Shown here piece after piece: positions 26,249-36,321 of a DNA stretch of 64,000 bases. Origin of the DNA: Ruminococcus flavefaciens (GTDB taxonomy: Bacteria > Bacillota > Clostridia > Oscillospirales > Ruminococcaceae); the NCBI RefSeq assembly GCF_900143025.1, contig NZ_FRCT01000005.1, positions 124,001-188,000 on the forward strand, given 5' to 3'. A model generated the notes under the pieces. That model did not search any database, was not told where the DNA came from, and worked only from the letters and a program-made list of their open reading frames with translations. Both the position numbers and the translations under genes were made by a program. Numbering within the stretch: the stretch's first letter is position 1; every line of letters begins with the position of its first letter.

Positions 26249-27295
26249 ATGAACAAGACAATATTGGTAACGGGTTCTTCAGGTTTTATCGGAAGCAACC
26301 TGGTTAAGAGGCTGTTTTCTTCGGAAACAGGACTTGATATTATCGGACTTGATAATATGAATGACTATTATGATGTTTCGCTCAAGGAATATCGTACTGC
26401 CGAGATCGAAAAGCTTGCAAGTGAGTCAGGCTGCAAATGGACAAACATCGTAGGTGATCTTGCGGACAGGGATACTGTTAACAGGATATTTACCGAGCAT
26501 AAGCCTGATATAGTGGTTAATCTTGCAGCTCAGGCAGGAGTGCGTTATTCCATAACAAATCCTGATGCTTATCTTAATTCAAATATAATAGGCTTTTATA
26601 ATATTCTTGAAGCCTGCCGCAATAATCCCGTTGAACATCTGGTGTATGCTTCTTCTTCCTCTGTTTACGGCGGAAACAAGAAGGTGCCTTTCAGTACAGA
26701 GGATATGGTGGATAATCCCGTATCACTCTATGCGGCAACAAAGAAAAGCAATGAGCTTTTTGCTCATGCATATTCAAAGCTTTATAATATCCCGTCAACA
26801 GGACTGAGATTTTTTACGGTCTACGGTCCTGCCGGACGTCCTGATATGGCTTATTTCGGATTTACAAATAAGCTTATCAACAATGAGACCATTAAGATCT
26901 TCAACTATGGTAACTGCAAACGCGACTTCACGTATGTAGATGATATAGTTGAAGGAATATACAGAGTAATGAAGAAGGCTCCCGAGAAAAAGACGGGTGA
27001 GGATGGACTTCCGATACCGCCGTATGCGGTATACAATATCGGAGGCGGCAGACCCGAAAATCTTCTCGATTTTGTAAGTATCCTTCAGGAGGAGCTTGTC
27101 CGTGCAGGCGTATTGCCGTCGGATTATGATTTTGAGGCTCATAAGGAGCTTGTGCCGATGCAGGCAGGAGATGTACCCGTAACATATGCGGATACAACAG
27201 CTCTTGAACGTGATTTTGGATACAGACCCAAAATAGATCTCAGAACAGGTCTGCGCAAATTCGCAGAGTGGTATAAAGAGTTTTATAAAGTTTGA
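26249..27295 (+). CDS. UDP-glucuronate 4-epimerase-like SDR
   Basis: 348 residues. GxxGxxG motif TGSSGFIGS near 7-15; the [12 protein letters not shown] and [10 protein letters not shown] segments are diagnostic for UDP-glucuronate 4-epimerases, and YAATKK (~160) holds the catalytic Tyr and Lys. It would interconvert UDP-glucuronate and UDP-galacturonate. The next gene, ten bases on, makes UDP-glucuronate, so the two form a uronate supply unit. Confidence 0.9.
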   Translation: MNKTILVTGSSGFIGSNLVKRLFSSETGLDIIGLDNMNDYYDVSLKEYRTAEIEKLASESGCKWTNIVGDLADRDTVNRIFTEHKPDIVVNLAAQAGVRYSITNPDAYLNSNIIGFYNILEACRNNPVEHLVYASSSSVYGGNKKVPFSTEDMVDNPVSLYAATKKSNELFAHAYSKLYNIPSTGLRFFTVYGPAGRPDMAYFGFTNKLINNETIKIFNYGNCKRDFTYVDDIVEGIYRVMKKAPEKKTGEDGLPIPPYAVYNIGGGRPENLLDFVSILQEELVRAGVLPSDYDFEAHKELVPMQAGDVPVTYADTTALERDFGYRPKIDLRTGLRKFAEWYKEFYKV

Positions 27296-27305
27296 GGAGG
27301 AAAAA

Positions 27306-28538
27306 ATGAAAATAGCAGTAGCAGGAACAGGATATGTAGGTCTTTCGATAGCAACTCTGCTTGCACAGCATAACAGTGTAACAGCAGTTGATATAATCCC
27401 TGAGAAGGTGGAGCTTATCAACAATAAAAAGTCTCCTATCCAGGACGATTACATCGAAAAGTATCTTGCTGAAAAGGAGCTTGATCTTACAGCTACACTT
27501 GATGCAGAGGCAGCATACAAGGACGCTGATTTTGTAGTTATCGCAGCTCCTACAAATTACGACAGCAAAAAGAATTTCTTTGATACAAGTGCTGTTGAAG
27601 CTGTTATCGACCTTGTTATGAAGTATAATCCCAATGCTGGAATGGTGATAAAATCCACCATTCCTGTAGGTTATACAAAGTCTATCCGCGAGAAAACAGG
27701 CAGCAAGAATATCATTTTCAGCCCTGAATTTCTCCGTGAGAGCAAGGCGCTTTATGATAATCTTTATCCGAGCCGTATCATTGTAGGCACAGATATGAAC
27801 GATGAGAGACTTGTTGAAGCAGCTCATACTTTTGCAGGACTTCTTCAGCAAGGCGCAATAAAGGAGGATATCGAAACCCTGTTTATGGGCTTTACCGAAG
27901 CAGAGGCAGTAAAGCTCTTTGCGAATACCTACCTTGCACTTCGTGTAAGCTACTTCAATGAGCTCGATACCTATGCTGAGATGAAGGGACTTGACACACA
28001 GCAGATAATCAACGGCGTTTGCCTTGACCCTCGTATCGGCACACATTATAATAATCCTTCATTCGGCTACGGCGGATATTGTCTGCCAAAGGATACCAAG
28101 CAGCTTCTTGCAAATTATGCGGACGTTCCGCAGGATATGATATCTGCGATAGTATCATCGAACAGTACACGTAAGGATTATATCGCAGACCGTGTTCTTC
28201 AGCTTGCAGGCTATTATGATGCCAATTCAGATTACGACAAGAGCAAGGAGAAGGAGGTAACTATCGGTGTTTACAGACTTACAATGAAGTCTAACAGCGA
28301 TAACTTCCGTCAGAGCTCTATTCAGGGCGTTATGAAGCGAGTTAAGGCTAAGGGCGCAAAGGTCATCATCTATGAGCCGACTCTCAGCGACGGAGACACA
28401 TTCTTCGGAAGTGCTGTTGTAAATGACCTTGAAAAATTCAAGGCTGAGTCAGATGCCATTATCGCCAACAGATACGATGCTTGTCTCGATGATGTTCAGG
28501 AAAAGGTGTACACAAGAGACCTTTTCAGAAGAGACTGA
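27306..28538 (+). CDS. ugd: UDP-glucose 6-dehydrogenase
   Basis: 410 residues. N-terminal [11 protein letters not shown]-binding motif, central KSTIPVGYT and FSPEFLRES segments, and the catalytic Cys in [11 protein letters not shown] near 258. It oxidises UDP-glucose to UDP-glucuronate with two NAD+. RBS GAGGAGG before the ATG. Provides the uronic acid that the ATP-grasp protein could amidate and the epimerase could convert. Confidence 0.95.
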   Translation: MKIAVAGTGYVGLSIATLLAQHNSVTAVDIIPEKVELINNKKSPIQDDYIEKYLAEKELDLTATLDAEAAYKDADFVVIAAPTNYDSKKNFFDTSAVEAVIDLVMKYNPNAGMVIKSTIPVGYTKSIREKTGSKNIIFSPEFLRESKALYDNLYPSRIIVGTDMNDERLVEAAHTFAGLLQQGAIKEDIETLFMGFTEAEAVKLFANTYLALRVSYFNELDTYAEMKGLDTQQIINGVCLDPRIGTHYNNPSFGYGGYCLPKDTKQLLANYADVPQDMISAIVSSNSTRKDYIADRVLQLAGYYDANSDYDKSKEKEVTIGVYRLTMKSNSDNFRQSSIQGVMKRVKAKGAKVIIYEPTLSDGDTFFGSAVVNDLEKFKAESDAIIANRYDACLDDVQEKVYTRDLFRRD

Positions 28539-28553
28539 GTTATGGAGCATAAG

Positions 28554-29480
28554 ATGTATACTGATAGGGAAGAAGCGCTTATCCGTGAGCTGGAAAAATG
28601 TAATTATGAATATCTGCTGACTAAGGAAAATGAGCAGAGATATCTCAGGAAAAGCAAGCTCGATTATGCCAGATTTAAAAAATCGTTTGATTTTAAAAAG
28701 GCTAAGCGCAAGTATATGAAGCTTTACGGCTTGGAGTCGTTTGCGGACAAAGCAAATGAGCTTGGCTGGGATAAGAAGAAGTCAGAGCAGTGTCTGTATT
28801 TGCGAAGCCCTAAAAAGACCGTTGTTTACACCTGTATATCGGGAAAGTATGACAGCGGAAGCGAGCCGAGATTTATACAGAATCCCAATATATCATATGT
28901 CATGTACACAAATCAGAACATAAAGTCAGAGGTGTGGGAGGTCCGTCCTATACCTGAAAGCCTGAATGAACTGACCGATGTGCAGAAGAACCGCTATTTA
29001 AAAATGCACCCTCATGAATTCTTCAGGGACTATGATTATGCAATATATATCGACGGCAATGTTCAGGTGATATCCGATATGTCCGGACTTGCAAACATGA
29101 TAGACGAAACAGTGGGATTTGCTATGCATACCCACAGAAACAGAAACTGCTTATATCAGGAGGCTGTTTTCTGTCAGATCTACAGGAAGGGCAATTCCCA
29201 GGGCATCACAGATGATGTCAGAAGATATCAGTCCGAGGGCTTCCCGAAAAGCTACGGACTTCTTGAATGTACTGTTTTTGCAGTCGATCTTCACAGCGAG
29301 GTAAGCAAGAAGATATTTGAAGAATGGTGGAAGGAATTCCTGAAAGCAAGCTCGTGCAGAGATCAGTTATCATTGCCCTATGTATTATGGAAAAATGATA
29401 TCTCTATTGAGAAATGCGGGACTATGGGAGCTAATCTGTACCGTAATCCTAAATTCAGAGTTCTGTCTCATATAAAATGA
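28554..29480 (+). CDS. Glycosyltransferase domain protein (TOD1/MUCI70, DUF616-like)
   Basis: 308 residues from ATG 28554, chosen for the GGAG six bases upstream; ATG 28542 has no clear RBS. The C-terminal part starting [11 protein letters not shown], with YIDGNVQV (~163-170) as a DxD-like metal site and [16 protein letters not shown], matches the DUF616/TOD1-type glycosyltransferase domain. N-terminal ~80 residues are basic and helical. Probably adds one sugar of the repeat unit. Confidence 0.78.
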   Translation: MYTDREEALIRELEKCNYEYLLTKENEQRYLRKSKLDYARFKKSFDFKKAKRKYMKLYGLESFADKANELGWDKKKSEQCLYLRSPKKTVVYTCISGKYDSGSEPRFIQNPNISYVMYTNQNIKSEVWEVRPIPESLNELTDVQKNRYLKMHPHEFFRDYDYAIYIDGNVQVISDMSGLANMIDETVGFAMHTHRNRNCLYQEAVFCQIYRKGNSQGITDDVRRYQSEGFPKSYGLLECTVFAVDLHSEVSKKIFEEWWKEFLKASSCRDQLSLPYVLWKNDISIEKCGTMGANLYRNPKFRVLSHIK

Positions 29481-29502
29481 TAAAGGAATCGAGGTAAAAA
29501 GC

Positions 29503-30390
29503 ATGAAAGGAATAATTCTCGCCGGAGGCTCCGGCACAAGACTTTATCCGCTTACAATGGTAACATCGAAGCAGCTGCTTCCTGTATATGACAAGCCGAT
29601 GGTGTATTATCCGCTTTCAACACTGATGCTTGCAGGGATAAAGGATATACTTATTATATCCACACCGACTGATCTTCCTAATTTTGAGAGACTCCTCGGT
29701 GACGGTTCACAGTACGGCATCAACCTCAGCTACAAGGTGCAGCCAAGTCCCGACGGACTTGCACAGGCATTTATACTCGGTGAAGAATTCATAGGCGATG
29801 ACGCTTGTGCAATGGTTCTCGGAGATAATATATTCTACGGAAACGGCTTCGGAAGCATACTTCGCAACGCAAAGAAGAATGCAGAGGAGAACAGCCGTGC
29901 AACAGTATTCGGTTACTATGTTCCCGATCCCGAGCGTTTTGGCGTAGTTGATTTTGACAAGGACGGACACGCCCTTTCAATTGAAGAAAAGCCCGCAGTT
30001 CCTAAGAGCAATTACGCAGTTACAGGACTTTATTTCTATCCCGCAGGCGTAAGCGCAAGAGCAAATCAGGTGAAGCCTTCTGCCCGCGGAGAGCTTGAGA
30101 TAACAACACTCAATGAGATGTATCTCCATGACGGACTTCTTGATGTACAGCTTCTCGGACGCGGCTTTGCATGGCTTGATACAGGTACAATGGACAGCCT
30201 TGCAGAAGCTACGAACTTCGTTCAGATGGTTCAGAATCGTCAGGGAATAGAGATATCTGCTCCCGAGGAGATAGCATTCATCAATGGTTGGATAGACAAT
30301 GACGGACTTATGAAGTCAGCAGAAAAATACGGTAAGTCACCTTATGGTGCTCACCTTAAAAAAGTTGCCGAGGGCAAAATAAAGTATTAA
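29503..30390 (+). CDS. rfbA: Glucose-1-phosphate thymidylyltransferase
   Basis: 295 residues. Starts [17 protein letters not shown], with [12 protein letters not shown], and ends with the FINGWID segment typical of RmlA. Makes dTDP-glucose from dTTP and glucose-1-phosphate, the first step to dTDP-L-rhamnose. First of four contiguous rml genes in the order A-B-D-C. Confidence 0.97.
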   Translation: MKGIILAGGSGTRLYPLTMVTSKQLLPVYDKPMVYYPLSTLMLAGIKDILIISTPTDLPNFERLLGDGSQYGINLSYKVQPSPDGLAQAFILGEEFIGDDACAMVLGDNIFYGNGFGSILRNAKKNAEENSRATVFGYYVPDPERFGVVDFDKDGHALSIEEKPAVPKSNYAVTGLYFYPAGVSARANQVKPSARGELEITTLNEMYLHDGLLDVQLLGRGFAWLDTGTMDSLAEATNFVQMVQNRQGIEISAPEEIAFINGWIDNDGLMKSAEKYGKSPYGAHLKKVAEGKIKY

Positions 30391-30402
30391 GGAGTAAAAA
30401 CT

Positions 30403-31431
30403 ATGACAATTTTTGTTACAGGCGGAGCAGGTTTTATCGGCTCAAATTTCGTATTCCATATGCTGGACACCTATCCTGACTACAGAATAGTATGTCTGGA
30501 CAAGCTCACATATGCAGGCAATCTTTCCACACTTGAGCCTGTTATGAAGAATCCGAATTTCCGTTTCGTGAAGATAGATATTTGCGACCGTGAGGCTATA
30601 TACAAGCTTTTCGAGGAAGAGAAGCCAGATATCGTTGTAAACTTTGCAGCAGAGTCACACGTTGACCGCTCTATCGAGAACCCCGAGATATTCCTTCAGA
30701 CAAATATCCTCGGTACACAGGTACTCATGGACGCTTGCCGCAAGTACGGTATCCAGAGATATCATCAGGTATCAACAGATGAGGTTTACGGAGACCTTCC
30801 TCTTGACAGACCTGACCTTTTCTTCACAGAGACTACACCTATCCACACAAGCAGCCCATACAGCTCTTCAAAGGCAGGTGCAGATCTTCTCGTTATGGCA
30901 TATAATCGTACTTATGGTCTGCCTGTGACAATTTCAAGATGCTCAAACAACTACGGACCATACCACTTCCCTGAGAAGCTTATCCCCCTGATGATAGCAA
31001 ACGCTCTCGCAGACAAGCCTCTCCCTGTATACGGTGAAGGACTCAATGTACGTGACTGGCTCTATGTTGAGGATCACTGCCGTGCTATCGACCTTATCAT
31101 TCACAAGGGCAAGGTAGGCGAGGTCTACAACGTAGGCGGACACAATGAAATGAAGAACATCGACATCGTTAAGCTCATCTGTAAGGAGCTTGGCAAGCCC
31201 GAGAGCCTTATCACTCATGTTGAGGACAGAAAGGGTCACGATATGCGTTATGCTATCGATCCTACAAAGATCCACAACGAGCTTGGCTGGCTGCCTGAGA
31301 CAAAGTTTGAGGACGGCATCAAGAAGACTATCAAGTGGTACCTTGAGAACCGCGAGTGGTGGGAGACTATCATCAGCGGCGAGTATCAGAATTACTATGA
31401 GAAAATGTACGGCAACCGTGCAGAGGTGTGA
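30403..31431 (+). CDS. rfbB: dTDP-glucose 4,6-dehydratase
   Basis: 342 residues. [11 protein letters not shown] at 6-16, [10 protein letters not shown], the STDEVYGDL segment with catalytic Asp/Glu, and YSSSKAGAD holding Tyr and Lys. Second step of dTDP-rhamnose synthesis. Spaced 3 bp from rfbD. Confidence 0.97.
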   Translation: MTIFVTGGAGFIGSNFVFHMLDTYPDYRIVCLDKLTYAGNLSTLEPVMKNPNFRFVKIDICDREAIYKLFEEEKPDIVVNFAAESHVDRSIENPEIFLQTNILGTQVLMDACRKYGIQRYHQVSTDEVYGDLPLDRPDLFFTETTPIHTSSPYSSSKAGADLLVMAYNRTYGLPVTISRCSNNYGPYHFPEKLIPLMIANALADKPLPVYGEGLNVRDWLYVEDHCRAIDLIIHKGKVGEVYNVGGHNEMKNIDIVKLICKELGKPESLITHVEDRKGHDMRYAIDPTKIHNELGWLPETKFEDGIKKTIKWYLENREWWETIISGEYQNYYEKMYGNRAEV

Positions 31432-31434
31432 TCT

Positions 31435-32325
31435 ATGAAGGCATTCGTAACAGGCGTAGGCGGACAGCTCGGACATGATGTGATGGACGAGCTTGCAAAG
31501 CGTGGATATGAGGGCGTAGGCTCGGATATACTGGAGTCGGTGCCTACAGAATATCCCTATGTACAGCTTGATATAACCGATGCAGCAGCAGTTGAAAAGG
31601 CAATATCAGAGGTAAAGCCCGATGTTGTTGTACACTGTGCAGCATGGACAGCAGTTGATGCTGCCGAGGACGAGGAGAACAAGCCAAAGGTCAAGGCAAT
31701 AAACGTTGACGGTACACAGAATATCGCAAACGTTTGCAAGAAGCTCGGCTGCAAGATGATATATATTTCCACAGACTACGTATTCAACGGACAGGGAACA
31801 GAGCCCTGGCAGCCTGACTGCAAGGACTACGCTCCCCAGAATGTATACGGACAGTCAAAGCTTGACGGTGAGCTTGCTGTGGCAAATACCCTTGATAAGT
31901 ACTTTATCGTTCGTATCGCATGGGTATTCGGCGTAAACGGCAAGAACTTCATCAAGACAATGATAAATGTCGGAAAGAAGTATCCCGAGGTAAGAGTAGT
32001 CAATGACCAGATAGGTACTCCAACTTATACTCTCGACCTGTCAAGGCTTCTTGTTGATATGGCAGAGACCGAGAAGTACGGCTACTATCACGCTACAAAC
32101 GAGGGCGGATATATCTCATGGTACGACTTCACAGTTGAGATATACAAGCAGGCAGGAATGTCCACAAAGGTAACACCTGTTACTACAGCAGAATACGGAC
32201 TTTCCAAGGCTGCAAGACCTTTCAACAGCAGGCTCGACAAGTCGAAGCTGGCTGAAAACGGTTTCAAACCGCTTCCTACATGGCAGGACGCACTTTCAAG
32301 ATATTTAAAGGAGATAGAAGCATAA
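31435..32325 (+). CDS. rfbD: dTDP-4-dehydrorhamnose reductase
   Basis: 296 residues. VTGVGGQLGHDV Rossmann motif, CAAWTAVDAAE, STDYVFNG and YGQSKLDGE with the catalytic Tyr/Lys. Final step of dTDP-L-rhamnose synthesis. The stop overlaps the rfbC start by one base (TAATG). Confidence 0.95.
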   Translation: MKAFVTGVGGQLGHDVMDELAKRGYEGVGSDILESVPTEYPYVQLDITDAAAVEKAISEVKPDVVVHCAAWTAVDAAEDEENKPKVKAINVDGTQNIANVCKKLGCKMIYISTDYVFNGQGTEPWQPDCKDYAPQNVYGQSKLDGELAVANTLDKYFIVRIAWVFGVNGKNFIKTMINVGKKYPEVRVVNDQIGTPTYTLDLSRLLVDMAETEKYGYYHATNEGGYISWYDFTVEIYKQAGMSTKVTPVTTAEYGLSKAARPFNSRLDKSKLAENGFKPLPTWQDALSRYLKEIEA

Positions 32326-32933
32326 TGGGACAGATCACAGTTGAAAAAAATGTTGGCGGTATTGAAGGACTTTGCGTAATAACTCCTGCTGTTCACGGTG
32401 ACAACAGAGGTTACTTCATGGAGACATATTCACAGCGTGATATGGAAGAAGCAGGCATTGATATAGTATTTGTTCAGGACAACCAGTCCTGCTCTACAAA
32501 GGGCGTTCTCCGCGGACTCCACTTCCAGAAGCAGTTCCCGCAGACCAAGCTTGTACGCGCTATAAAGGGCAGGGTATTCGATGTTGCTGTTGACCTCAGA
32601 AGCGGAAGCAAGACCTATGGCAAGTGGTACGGCGTAGAGCTTACTGAGGAGAACAAAAAGCAGTTCCTTATTCCTAAGGGATTTGCACACGGCTTCCTCG
32701 TACTCAGTGATATTGCTGAATTCTGTTACAAGTGTGATGACTTCTATCATGCAAATGATGAGGGCGGACTTGCTTGGAATGACCCTGCTATCGGCATCAA
32801 ATGGCCTGAGATGACAGGTGAATACAAGGGAAGTGCCGACAGTGAGGGATATGCCCTTGAGGACGGAACAAAGCTCAATCTCAGCGATAAAGATAAAAAG
32901 TGGGAAACACTTGAGAATACTTTCAAATTCTGA
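32325..32933 (+). CDS. rfbC: dTDP-4-dehydrorhamnose 3,5-epimerase
   Basis: 202 residues from the ATG overlapping the rfbD stop; codons further upstream in frame belong to rfbD. Cupin fold with QDNQSCSTKGVLRGLHFQ (active-site His) and GFAHGFLVLSD. Third enzyme of dTDP-rhamnose synthesis, here last in gene order. Confidence 0.96.
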   Translation: MGQITVEKNVGGIEGLCVITPAVHGDNRGYFMETYSQRDMEEAGIDIVFVQDNQSCSTKGVLRGLHFQKQFPQTKLVRAIKGRVFDVAVDLRSGSKTYGKWYGVELTEENKKQFLIPKGFAHGFLVLSDIAEFCYKCDDFYHANDEGGLAWNDPAIGIKWPEMTGEYKGSADSEGYALEDGTKLNLSDKDKKWETLENTFKF

Positions 32934-33002
32934 ATATTTTTTGCAGCTTCATATAGAGAGGCTGCATTTGTTTATCAATAATTAGGGAAAGAGGTAAATG
33001 AT

Positions 33003-34022
33003 ATGGCAACGATTTTTTTAGCAGGCGGAGCAGGATATATCGGCTCACATACAGCTGTTGAGCTTTTAAATGCAGGCTATGATGTAATAGTAGCCGATAA
33101 TTATTCAAACAGCTCACCTGAATCAATAAAGAGAGTTGAAAAGATAACAGGCAAGGCTGTAAAGCTCTACGAGCTTGATATAAAGGATAATGAAAAGCTT
33201 GCAGAGGTGTTCAGAGAGAACAAAATAGATGCTGTTATCCATTTTGCAGGACTGAAGGCTGTAGGAGAGTCTGTACAGAAGCCTGTAATGTATTATCGGA
33301 ATAATATAGATACTACTCTTTCTCTGCTTGAAACAATGAATGAATTCGGAGTAAAGAATATCATTTTCAGTTCCTCGGCAACTGTATACGGTGAAGCAAA
33401 TCCCGTTCCGTATCTGGAAACAATGCCGCGCGGTGCCTGCACAAATCCCTATGGCTGGACCAAGTCGATGATGGAGCAGATATTTGAAGACGCAGCAAAG
33501 GCTGATAAGGAGCTTTCTGTTATACTCCTCAGATATTTCAATCCTATCGGAGCACATGAGTCAGGCATGATAGGTGAGGATCCACAGGGAATACCGAATA
33601 ATCTTATGCCATATGTATCGCAGGTGGCAGTAGGCAGACGCGAGTGCCTTACAATATTCGGCAACGACTATCCAACACCTGACGGAACCTGCACCCGTGA
33701 CTATATCCACGTTGTAGACCTTGCAAAGGGTCACGTTAAGGCTATAGACTATATCCTTGCAAACAACTGCGTTGAGATAATCAATCTCGGCACAGGTACT
33801 CCATACAGCGTTACCGAGATAGTGGATACTTTTGAAAGGGTAAATAATATCAAGGTAAATCATGTTTACGGAGCAAGGAGAGAAGGCGACCTTGCCGAGT
33901 GCTATGCAAATGCAGACAAGGCATATAAGCTGCTTGGCTGGAAAACGGAGAAAACTCTTGAGGATATGTGCCGCGATTCATGGAACTGGCAGAAAAACAA
34001 TCCTAACGGCTATAATAAGTGA
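33003..34022 (+). CDS. galE: UDP-glucose 4-epimerase
   Basis: 339 residues. GGAGYIGSHTAVELL at 8-22, YYRNNIDTTLSLLE and YGWTKSMMEQ with Tyr/Lys, then the GALE C-terminal domain (PDGTCTRDYIHVVDLA). Interconverts UDP-glucose and UDP-galactose. Last gene of the cluster, 69 bp after rfbC and followed by a strong terminator. Confidence 0.96.
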   Translation: MATIFLAGGAGYIGSHTAVELLNAGYDVIVADNYSNSSPESIKRVEKITGKAVKLYELDIKDNEKLAEVFRENKIDAVIHFAGLKAVGESVQKPVMYYRNNIDTTLSLLETMNEFGVKNIIFSSSATVYGEANPVPYLETMPRGACTNPYGWTKSMMEQIFEDAAKADKELSVILLRYFNPIGAHESGMIGEDPQGIPNNLMPYVSQVAVGRRECLTIFGNDYPTPDGTCTRDYIHVVDLAKGHVKAIDYILANNCVEIINLGTGTPYSVTEIVDTFERVNNIKVNHVYGARREGDLAECYANADKAYKLLGWKTEKTLEDMCRDSWNWQKNNPNGYNK

Positions 34023-34026
34023 TTTG

Positions 34027-34054
34027 AACTCGGGCATTTGCCCGAGTTTTTAAT
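34027..34054 (+). terminator. Terminator of the polysaccharide cluster
   Basis: 10-bp stem AACTCGGGCA/TGCCCGAGTT followed by TTTTAATTT, five bases after the galE stop. Confidence 0.92.
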
Positions 34055-34059
34055 TTAGG

Positions 34060-34088
34060 TTGCATTTTTTGGATTTTTGTGGTATAAT
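34060..34088 (+). promoter_or_regulatory. Promoter of the VanZ-like gene
   Basis: TTGCAT (34060-34065), 17-bp spacer, TATAAT (34083-34088). Confidence 0.8.
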
Positions 34089-34122
34089 ATTATAAAGTAT
34101 ACTGAAAGAAGGGCTGAGACAT

Positions 34123-34596
34123 ATGTGGAAAATTAAAGACAGACTAAAAAAGCTCAGCTATTCTGAGCTTATGCTGAAGGCACTTTGCACCTTTACTTTG
34201 CTTATTTACCTGTACTGTGTGCTTAATATAACACTTATCGACAGGACTCCGGGTATGCGCCGTCATGTGTTCAGACCATTATGGGAAGTAAGCGTCATGC
34301 TGAAAAGCGGAGATTACTCCTACTGGTCGGGACAGATCGGCGGAAATCTTGTGATGCTGTTGCCATTGGGATTTATGCTGCCCATAATGTCTGAAAAATT
34401 CAGAAGTATAAAGGCAGCTGCTGTTATAGGCTTTGCATTCTCGATATTCATCGAGTTTGCGCAGTATTATACAGGCAGAGGCTTATTTGAGTCGGATGAT
34501 ATACTGCATAATACTATCGGAGCTTGTATCGGCTGCATCATCTATGTGATAATATCCAACAGGCTTCCAGACAAAGTCACGGAAACAGATCAATGA
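34123..34596 (+). CDS. VanZ-like family membrane protein
   Basis: 157 residues with four hydrophobic segments; NITLIDRTPG, GGNLVMLLPLGFMLP and FSIFIEFAQYYTGRG..ESDDILHNTIGA are VanZ-like hallmarks. VanZ gives low-level teicoplanin resistance in enterococci by an unknown mechanism, but most chromosomal relatives have no proven role. Own promoter and terminator, directly after the glycan cluster. Confidence 0.88.
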   Translation: MWKIKDRLKKLSYSELMLKALCTFTLLIYLYCVLNITLIDRTPGMRRHVFRPLWEVSVMLKSGDYSYWSGQIGGNLVMLLPLGFMLPIMSEKFRSIKAAAVIGFAFSIFIEFAQYYTGRGLFESDDILHNTIGACIGCIIYVIISNRLPDKVTETDQ

Positions 34597-34606
34597 ACAT
34601 TAAAAG

Positions 34607-34630
34607 CGCCGCTTATTTAAGCGGCGTTTT
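34607..34630 (+). terminator. Terminator of the VanZ-like gene
   Basis: CGCCGCTT/AAGCGGCG stem, loop ATTT, then TTTT. Confidence 0.88.
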
Positions 34631-34660
34631 GGCTGAAAATGCTTTAGCTCATCAAATAAC

Positions 34661-34689
34661 TTGACACAGTTTGGCTTATGATATATAAT
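34661..34689 (+). promoter_or_regulatory. Promoter of the O-antigen-ligase-type gene
   Basis: Consensus TTGACA (34661-34666) and TATAAT (34684-34689) with a 17-bp spacer. Confidence 0.88.
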
Positions 34690-34718
34690 ATATTTATTGT
34701 ACTTTAGGGAGGAAGAGT

Positions 34719-36110
34719 ATGCAAGAAATAAAAAAACGTTTGTCAGGCTTTTTTGAGATGATAACCTCGGAGAGATTTTTCTTTTATTATATAATCTCGG
34801 TTATGATAGCTCTGCCTGTTATGGAGATATTTGACGAAAAACATTCACAGGCGTTTGCGAGCCAGCCTATTATTGTAGAGATAGCAGGCTATGTGGGAAT
34901 ATTTGCCATAATAGTGCATTTCCTGAAGCATCAGAATATCAAGTATTATCTTACTGATCTTCTGTATTTGCTGCTGTTTGTCTTTGCACTGCTGTCTGCG
35001 GTATTTACGCTGAATAAACAGGAAACATGGCACGGCTTCAACTATGATGAGTGGCTGTTCAATTTTGTTGGATATTTCAGCCTTATGTTCGCAGGAACAA
35101 TGATACATGACAAGCAGATGAGAAAAGGCATACTGAATGTATTCATACTTGTTACGGTGATACAGTCAGTCGTGGCGGCACTTCAGACCTGCGGCATATA
35201 CATGATAGAGTGCTATTATGATACAGACCTCATCCTTGAACTTAAAAGAAGCTACGGACTGACCCAGCACTCAAACTGGTACGGCGGACTTAGTGTACTT
35301 ATGTTTGCCTGCACATCGGGAATATTCCTGTTTACTCAGAGCAAGCTTATAAGAAATATAACATACGCTATATCAATTCTTTGCTTTTACACTCTGCTTT
35401 CATGCGAGGCAAGACTTGCGTGGGTAGGTGTGGCAGCATATCTTATCTTTTTGGCAGTATCTCTGACGATAATGAAGTTCAAGGGGCTTGAAAAAGAAAA
35501 GCTTCTAAGTATATTGAAACGTTTGCTGCTCCTTATAGTTGGTATGGCATTGGTAACAGCCTTTGTTATAATAGTATGCGGCAAGATAACAGGAAAGCTT
35601 GAACTGACAAATAGTGAGATATCCTCTGCATCAGGTGAGAAAAATAACGTTCAGGGACTTGGATCGGGCAGAGTATACATATGGAAATTCGGCTTAAAGA
35701 TGGTTCCCGAACACTGGGCATTCGGAATAGGTCTTGACAACTATAAAGATGCCTTCCTGAAGAGTCCTGATTTCCATGAAGGAATGTTCAGCAACGCAAA
35801 GGGTCATAATGAGTATATCCATTACCTTGTAACACAGGGTGTATTCCAGCTCATCACATATCTTACGCTTCTTGTTTATGCAGCTGTTACAGGTATCAGG
35901 AACGTTATACACAACGATGACAAAGAGGAAAGATTTATCAACTGGATAGTGCTCGGTATGTTCTTTGGATATGCGGCACAGGCTTTATTCAACAGCAGCA
36001 TTGTAAATGTAGTACCTTATTTCTGGATAACCATAGGTATGTGTCTGTCAAAGAAAAATCAGCATTACTTCGGTTATGCAAAGGAACATAAAAAAGCCGT
36101 GAAGGCATAA
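34719..36110 (+). CDS. O-antigen ligase (Wzy_C/WaaL-like) family membrane protein
   Basis: 463 residues, about twelve hydrophobic segments. A large loop near 300-370 with SGRVYIWKFGLKM, GIGLDNYKDAF and the AKGHNEYIHYLVTQG segment marks the Wzy_C domain shared by O-antigen polymerases and ligases. In a Gram-positive it may polymerise a glycan or attach it to an acceptor. It has its own strong promoter, so it may act on a different glycan from the EpsG-type polymerase in the cluster. Confidence 0.88.
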   Translation: MQEIKKRLSGFFEMITSERFFFYYIISVMIALPVMEIFDEKHSQAFASQPIIVEIAGYVGIFAIIVHFLKHQNIKYYLTDLLYLLLFVFALLSAVFTLNKQETWHGFNYDEWLFNFVGYFSLMFAGTMIHDKQMRKGILNVFILVTVIQSVVAALQTCGIYMIECYYDTDLILELKRSYGLTQHSNWYGGLSVLMFACTSGIFLFTQSKLIRNITYAISILCFYTLLSCEARLAWVGVAAYLIFLAVSLTIMKFKGLEKEKLLSILKRLLLLIVGMALVTAFVIIVCGKITGKLELTNSEISSASGEKNNVQGLGSGRVYIWKFGLKMVPEHWAFGIGLDNYKDAFLKSPDFHEGMFSNAKGHNEYIHYLVTQGVFQLITYLTLLVYAAVTGIRNVIHNDDKEERFINWIVLGMFFGYAAQALFNSSIVNVVPYFWITIGMCLSKKNQHYFGYAKEHKKAVKA

Positions 36111-36115
36111 AGCAC

Positions 36116-36149
36116 AAAGACCGCTCCCCGTGCACAGGGAGCGGTCTTT
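36116..36149 (+). terminator. Terminator-like hairpin after the ligase-type gene
   Basis: 13-bp stem (36116-36128 with 36137-36149), loop of 8 nt. The 3' arm ends in CTTT but no longer T-run follows. Confidence 0.75.
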
Positions 36150-36217
36150 GATCATTAAGGAGTGTGTTTTTTCAGATGACATATAGATTATAACTCATGA
36201 TAAGCAAGTTTTCAAGA

Positions 36218-36248
36218 TGACAAATGTCACTTTTTGAGTGACAAATGT
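36218..36248 (+). promoter_or_regulatory. Tandem TGACAAATGT operator-like repeats
   Basis: TGACAAATGT starts at 36218 and again at 36239, 21 bp apart (two helical turns), just upstream of the -35 box at 36259. The first copy is part of the near-palindrome TGACAAATGTCA. Likely a regulator binding site; regulator unknown. Confidence 0.5.
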
Positions 36249-36258
36249 AACTGCTGAT

Positions 36259-36287
36259 TTGACATTTTCGGATATGTATATTATAAT
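36259..36287 (+). promoter_or_regulatory. Promoter of the exonuclease/YjbR unit
   Basis: TTGACA (36259-36264), 17-bp spacer, TATAAT (36282-36287). Confidence 0.88.
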
Positions 36288-36321
36288 GTAAACTGATATT
36301 GTTTGTGAAAGGAGCATTGGT

